From NCBI GenBank assembly GCA_965219665.1, contig CBDCOD010000001.1, positions 1-10,001 of the forward strand: 10,001 nt of DNA, written 5' to 3'. Both the position numbers and the translations under genes were made by a program. This DNA is from CBDCOD01 sp965219665. GTDB taxonomy: Bacteria; Pseudomonadota; Gammaproteobacteria; CAKMZV01. Shown here piece after piece: positions 6,802 through 10,001 of the stretch. Within the stretch, counting starts at the first letter, position 1; each line of letters starts with the position of its first letter. The notes beneath the pieces are model-generated. The model was not told where the DNA came from. It made no database searches and saw nothing but the letters and a program-made list of their open reading frames with translations.

Positions 6802-7788
6802 ATGGCTTCATTTAAAAAACGCGTTAATTCTTGGCGAGCAGATGTGAATCGTTTAGGGGTACGTAAGACTGCCACTTTTGATACACTTGCACAAGCGAAG
6901 ACTTGGGCACTACATGAAGAGTCTCGTATTTTATCCACTTCTGGTCGGGAGCGTGTAGGTGCTAAAACGACGATTTTGTTGCGTGCTGCATTAGGGCTTT
7001 TCATGCAAGATGTTTTACCGTCTCGCAAATCGTACAAAAAGGAAAAGGCGGGGCTTAATTCAATTATAAAGAACGATATTGCCGGCATTATGGCTAAGAG
7101 TTTAGTTTCGATAACGAAGCAAGATATAAAGCGCTATAGGGATGTGCGTTTAACTCAGGTACAGGGTAGCACTGTGAACAGGGAATTGAACATACTTAGT
7201 ACTTTTTTTCAGCACTGCGTTGAAGAGAGGGAGTGGCTTAAAGAGAATCCTGTGCGTCAAGTTAAGCGTCCACCGAACCCTCCGCCGCGTGTTAGGCGCA
7301 TTAGTGATGATGAGGTGCGTCTTATTCAATCGGCATTGGGCACTTGTGAGGATATACCCACCACGAAGAAGGCTTTGGTAGGTTTGATGATGGAGTTGGC
7401 TATTGAGTCTGGGATGCGTTTAGGTGAGATATGTTCTTTGCGCGCAAGCAATGTACACGCTCGGCATGTACATTTATCTGAGACAAAAAACGGCAGAGCG
7501 CGCGATGTACCGCTATCGGATCGAGCGTGTGTACTTGTCAATCGCCAACTTCAATCTGGCATAACGGTATCTTCGGAGATTGCAAGTGCGCTTTTTCGTG
7601 TTGGCAGAATGAGTGTTGATATACACGACTTACATTTTCACGACACACGCCATGAGGCTGTAACGCGGTTATCAAGAAAACTAGATGTACTGGAGTTAGC
7701 TCGTGTTATTGGTCACAACGACATTAAATCACTGATGATTTATTACAACGCTACTGTTGATGAATTGGCTGATAAATTGGCGGGGTGA
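6802..7788 (+). CDS. Phage/island-type tyrosine recombinase (integrase)
   Basis: This 328-residue site-specific recombinase would integrate or excise a mobile element. The N-terminus (MASFKKRVNSWRADVNRLG, then a TFDTLAQAKTWA stretch) resembles the arm-binding domain of phage integrases. A SAM-like core-binding domain (about 55-150) and the catalytic domain follow. The active site is complete: Arg206 in SGMRLGEICSLR, Lys229 in ETKNGRARDVP, His280 and Arg283 in HDTRH, His305 in IGHND and Tyr314 in MIYYN. The frame continues upstream to an ATG at 6718, but those 28 residues are hydrophobic and begin upstream of the predicted transcription start. The ATG at 6802 with AGG ten bases before it is preferred. 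I see no IntI-specific insert near the second active-site box, so this is not an integron integrase. It ends 15 bp before an attC site and lies tail to tail with the cassette gene. Confidence 0.92.
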   Translation: MASFKKRVNSWRADVNRLGVRKTATFDTLAQAKTWALHEESRILSTSGRERVGAKTTILLRAALGLFMQDVLPSRKSYKKEKAGLNSIIKNDIAGIMAKSLVSITKQDIKRYRDVRLTQVQGSTVNRELNILSTFFQHCVEEREWLKENPVRQVKRPPNPPPRVRRISDDEVRLIQSALGTCEDIPTTKKALVGLMMELAIESGMRLGEICSLRASNVHARHVHLSETKNGRARDVPLSDRACVLVNRQLQSGITVSSEIASALFRVGRMSVDIHDLHFHDTRHEAVTRLSRKLDVLELARVIGHNDIKSLMIYYNATVDELADKLAG

Positions 7789-7803
7789 ATCTGGGACAAA
7801 AAG

Positions 7804-7890
7804 CCCTAACGCCTCGCATCACCGGTGGCCAAAATCGGCGCGACGAAGGAGCGACGCTTTTGGCTGTCCGAGTGCATGCGTTTGTTAGGC
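7804..7890 (-). other. attC: Integron attC recombination site (59-base element)
   Basis: Read on minus, the site starts with GCCTAAC (7890-7884, fits RYYYAAC) and ends with GTTAGGG (7810-7804, GTTRRRY except the last base, which comes from the neighbouring DNA). Between them the arms CGCAT, CAC, CGG and GCCAAAA (7880-7858) pair with the opposite arm at 7815-7834. A single G at 7875 and T at 7871 are left extrahelical, and a short ACA/TG mismatch forms an unpaired spacer. These are the structural marks that IntI uses on the folded single strand. The terminal part (about 7835-7857) is GC-rich and can fold further. The stop codon of the 619-residue gene is inside the first box, as in ordinary gene cassettes. 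Confidence 0.9.
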
Positions 7891-9771
7891 ATCTTCTGCC
7901 TGACCTTCGTCTTCTTGTTGGTTGGCACGATTTGAATTCCAAAAGGTGTTAAATATAAGACGAAAAGCAAGCCACCAAGCATAGATTGAATATATATTCT
8001 GGCTTTCCTCATACCCGATAAGACCGTGCGCTAATTCATTTCGTAGATTAGGTCCGAAAGGGTCACAAAATATTGCTTTTAATTCGAAAGAAAGATCTTT
8101 TCCGAAGATATCTTCCACCACTGGATTATCCATTAGTGTGCTAAGACCGTTTTCGTTCTCTATGCCGTTAATATCTATATTGGTTGTCTTTTCCCCATGC
8201 TGCTTTAGGTGATATCTAACTAAGTTTTCTATCTGGGGAACAAGCAAATGCAAGGCGCTAATAAAATCGCCATCAAAGCCTTGAAAAAGCGCTTTTGCCA
8301 TAAGCCGAATTCTATCTGGCGGCACTACCGGAGACCGTTTTACAACTGAATAAAAATACGCCTCATTCAATCTGTGCTCTTGCCTAATTACATCAAGAGC
8401 TGGCCAGATATCACCCTGCACCACCAAACTGAGTTCCATAGCGTAGTGCTTAACCATTTCGGGCCAGATGACTGCATTTTGATTCTCTCCTCCAAGATCA
8501 GCTGCAGGTTTCTTTGCAACTACTCTGCCGTCAGATGACATATGAGTAGCTGCAAATAATGACTGCAAGGGGTGATTCCTAATCATTTCCTCAGAGAAGC
8601 TTTGTATTTTGTCAGCTCGTGCACCTCTGTAGACGTTTGCAAACTGCAATAGTGCTTCCGATAATTCTTTCCCCTTTACCGCTTTCACTGAGTTTTCAAT
8701 TAGTTCGCTGATATCTATTGGGCCAGATGTAATCTGGCCCATTTCATTAAGTGAGTTTTCTCCTGCCTCATTCATGAGCCCCCGGAGTTCAACAATCCTT
8801 TCTTCAACATTGTGTTGATCGCGTAGAGCTTTCGGAATTGTTCTGTACTTATGTATCGCGCTTTCATAAAAACTCGCGGCTACCATGTTGCTAGGATTAT
8901 CACTAGCCTGCCTAGCAATTGCCTCCTTAACCCAACACTCTGCATTTCTAACGATCATTACCATTGATTGCGGTATATCTTCAGATTTTTTATACCATTC
9001 TGAAGCCGCATCTAAATAATCTCTTGTCCTATGAAGATCGCCAGAGTCTTCAAAGCAAGTAGCAAGCGCCTCAAGTTTTTCAGCAATATTTTTCTTATCA
9101 TTAATACCCAAGTGATGCTTTGAAAGTAAATCAGCTAGCCAATTGGCCAAATACCCATCTTCCGGCGAAGATTCATTCAGCGCCTCTACTATTTTTGACT
9201 CTATCTCTTTTAACCTTTCACCGGCGCCAGCCCGAAGCATTAGACACAGCTGTATAGCCCTATCCCAACATTCCCGACCATCTCGAATCCAACTTTCGGT
9301 ACCGATTTCAATACTTCTATAATTATCTATCGCAGAGAGTGCATGCTGAGGATTCTTTGGCTTTAATAGCAACCACGCTATATCTGAAATTCTTGCACAT
9401 AATTTTGGCTCATCAATCAAAGGTATGATTTGTGAAAAAAATTCGATGTCTTCACTTTTAAAATCTTCCGGGAGTGCCGAACGCTTTCCATCCATAACCA
9501 TAAAAGGCGCAAACGGCTCGTTCAAACTATTAGGCTTCAACATCATTGAGCAAGCATCTGCAAGTAGCCAAAGTACTTTCCCCGCTTCTAAATTTCCTTC
9601 TTCTGTAGCCTTCCGTGCTCTCGACGATAGCTGTTGCCACATGGATGAATAGTCTTTTCGACGTGCTTCTTCCAACGCCTCACGCCAATCACAAGCATTA
9701 AAGTCATTCAATGAAATATTTGTGTTCTCTGGGTAACGTTCCATGATGTTCCAAACCTATTTAATGCCTAA
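7810..9771 (-). mobile_element. Integron gene cassette (single gene plus attC), about 1.96 kb
   Basis: Recombination by IntI cuts between G and TT of the GTTRRRY core. The two core sites seen on minus are GTTAGGC at 9772-9766 and GTTAGGG at 7810-7804. They delimit a unit with a 21-base leader, one long gene and one attC site. This is large for a cassette, since most carry short genes. No intI gene is in the window, and no regular attC is found upstream, so the source integron is not visible. The right end could lie at an attI, a secondary site, or a decayed neighbouring cassette. Confidence 0.7.
7885..9744 (-). CDS. Cassette-borne DUF4209-like protein with HEPN-type RNxxxHG motif
   Basis: The function of this 619-residue protein is unknown. 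It has no signal peptide or clear membrane segment and looks mainly helical. The first 340 residues hold helical, possibly TPR-like stretches such as KVLWLLADACSMML, KLCARISDIAWLLL and TRDYLDAASEWYKKSED. A more variable middle follows. The C-terminal part ends in LRNELAHGLIGYEES, with Arg568 and His573 spaced as R-x4-H. From memory, this RNxxxHG motif is the hallmark of DUF4209, and R-x4-6-H is the active motif of HEPN RNases. RNase activity is therefore an inference. The ATG at 9744 is preceded by TTTGGAAC at a suitable spacing. The stop codon lies inside the attC box, and the acidic tail (QQEDEGQAEDA) ends there. An antiviral or toxin-like role would fit its cassette setting but is not shown. 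Confidence 0.88.
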   Translation of the reverse strand: MERYPENTNISLNDFNACDWREALEEARRKDYSSMWQQLSSRARKATEEGNLEAGKVLWLLADACSMMLKPNSLNEPFAPFMVMDGKRSALPEDFKSEDIEFFSQIIPLIDEPKLCARISDIAWLLLKPKNPQHALSAIDNYRSIEIGTESWIRDGRECWDRAIQLCLMLRAGAGERLKEIESKIVEALNESSPEDGYLANWLADLLSKHHLGINDKKNIAEKLEALATCFEDSGDLHRTRDYLDAASEWYKKSEDIPQSMVMIVRNAECWVKEAIARQASDNPSNMVAASFYESAIHKYRTIPKALRDQHNVEERIVELRGLMNEAGENSLNEMGQITSGPIDISELIENSVKAVKGKELSEALLQFANVYRGARADKIQSFSEEMIRNHPLQSLFAATHMSSDGRVVAKKPAADLGGENQNAVIWPEMVKHYAMELSLVVQGDIWPALDVIRQEHRLNEAYFYSVVKRSPVVPPDRIRLMAKALFQGFDGDFISALHLLVPQIENLVRYHLKQHGEKTTNIDINGIENENGLSTLMDNPVVEDIFGKDLSFELKAIFCDPFGPNLRNELAHGLIGYEESQNIYSIYAWWLAFRLIFNTFWNSNRANQQEDEGQAEDA

Positions 9772-9772
9772 C
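9766..9772 (-). other. Cassette 5' junction, core-site heptamer GTTAGGC
   Basis: On minus GTTAGGC fits GTTRRRY exactly and is the exact complement of the GCCTAAC box of the downstream attC. It lies 21 bp before the gene's start codon, a usual cassette leader length. A seven-base match can occur by chance, but its identity to the partner box and its position support it. Confidence 0.6.
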
Positions 9773-9775
9773 AAT

Positions 9776-9792
9776 TAATCATTGCATGATTA
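9776..9792. repeat. Short perfect hairpin beside the cassette junction
   Basis: TAATCAT and ATGATTA are separated by TGC, giving a 7-bp stem with a 3-base loop. It lies only three bases outside the core-site heptamer. It may be a protein-binding site near the junction or chance in AT-rich DNA. No T-run follows that would make a terminator. Confidence 0.35.
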
Positions 9793-9845
9793 TTCACTGA
9801 TAATGGATATCACAGACCAGAATCAGTTCTTTATTTGTCATTTGT

Positions 9846-9874
9846 ATTATACATAGATAGTTTAATGTCTTGAA
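9846..9874 (-). promoter_or_regulatory. Predicted promoter reading into the cassette gene
   Basis: On minus a perfect TATAAT (9851-9846) has TTCAAG (9874-9869, three of six matches) 17 bp upstream. Transcription would start near 9839, about 95 bases before the gene. The promoter lies outside the cassette boundary, so it would play the part of an external cassette promoter. Confidence 0.4.
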
Positions 9875-9898
9875 ATAAATGGCTGTAATGTAGAATAT

Positions 9899-9950
9899 CG
9901 TTGAGTTCACCTGCATTTTGGAGCGTAGCGGAAAAATGTCAGGTGCAACG
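9899..9950. repeat. Long imperfect inverted repeat resembling attC
   Basis: On plus, CGTTG (9899-9903), CACCTG (9908-9913) and CATTTT (9914-9919) pair fully with AAAATG (9933-9938), CAGGTG (9940-9945) and CAACG (9946-9950). That is 17 pairs, with AGTT bulged on one side and a single T (9939) on the other, and a 13-base GC-rich loop. CGTTGAG (9899-9905) also matches CTCAACG at 9980-9986, a wider alternative pairing. The stem resembles attC arms, but the outer RYYYAAC/GTTRRRY boxes are missing or reversed. It is otherwise unexplained. Confidence 0.6.
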
Positions 9951-10001
9951 CTTTGTGATACATTTTTTATTTTTTCATTCTCAACGTTAAGTATAAGAAT
10001 A

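Noticed and set aside
6802..7788. Integrase as the integron integrase IntI
   Set aside because: It has an N-terminal arm-binding-type domain and I see no IntI-specific extra segment in the catalytic domain. It is also not divergent from the cassette gene across an attI.
9899..9950. Inverted repeat called as a true attC site
   Set aside because: The outer boxes are CGTTG and CAACG in the wrong polarity for RYYYAAC/GTTRRRY, so it is listed only as an attC-like repeat.
1..10001. CRISPR arrays, tRNA or rRNA genes
   Set aside because: I found no regularly spaced repeats and no recognisable cloverleaf or rRNA sequence. The recombinase does not sit beside a tRNA in this window.

Overview
The left half of the window is a conserved chromosomal core and the right half is an accessory region. 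Positions 1-2742 hold nuoD (its last residues run off the left edge), nuoC, nuoB and nuoA of respiratory complex I, all read on the minus strand. Upstream of nuoA lies pepN (2907-5420), also on minus. Separate nuoC and nuoD genes, a short NuoB of about 159 residues and a moderately AT-rich composition suggest a proteobacterium. A non-enteric gammaproteobacterium fits best, because enterics and pseudomonads fuse nuoCD. I cannot name the genus.

An IS3-family insertion sequence (about 5465-6536, orfA and orfB on minus) sits 44 bp upstream of the pepN start codon and marks the change from core to accessory DNA. After a 265-bp AT-rich gap with short direct repeats comes a plus-strand phage-type tyrosine recombinase (6802-7788). 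It is not an integron integrase by its architecture.

The most interesting part follows. At 7804-7890, read on the minus strand, is a well-formed integron attC site. It has GCCTAAC and GTTAGGG outer boxes, two long imperfectly complementary arms, two extrahelical bases and an unpaired spacer. The stop codon of a 619-residue minus-strand gene (7885-9744) lies inside its first box, which is how integron cassette genes normally end. A second core-site heptamer, GTTAGGC on minus, lies 22 bp upstream of that gene's start codon. This defines a gene cassette of about 1.96 kb (7810-9771). The cassette protein is soluble and largely helical. It resembles DUF4209 proteins and has a near C-terminal RNxxxHG motif, which fits the R-x4-H pattern of HEPN RNases. 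An anti-phage role is a reasonable hypothesis but is not shown by the sequence. No intI is visible, so this is a solitary attC cassette, or the end of an array that continues to the right of the window.

The last 257 bases carry no gene. They hold a good promoter candidate for the cassette gene, lying outside the cassette, and a long imperfect hairpin that resembles an attC site but lacks its outer boxes. In the core, a run of ten C (ten G on the coding strand) lies in the predicted nuo promoter and could vary in length.
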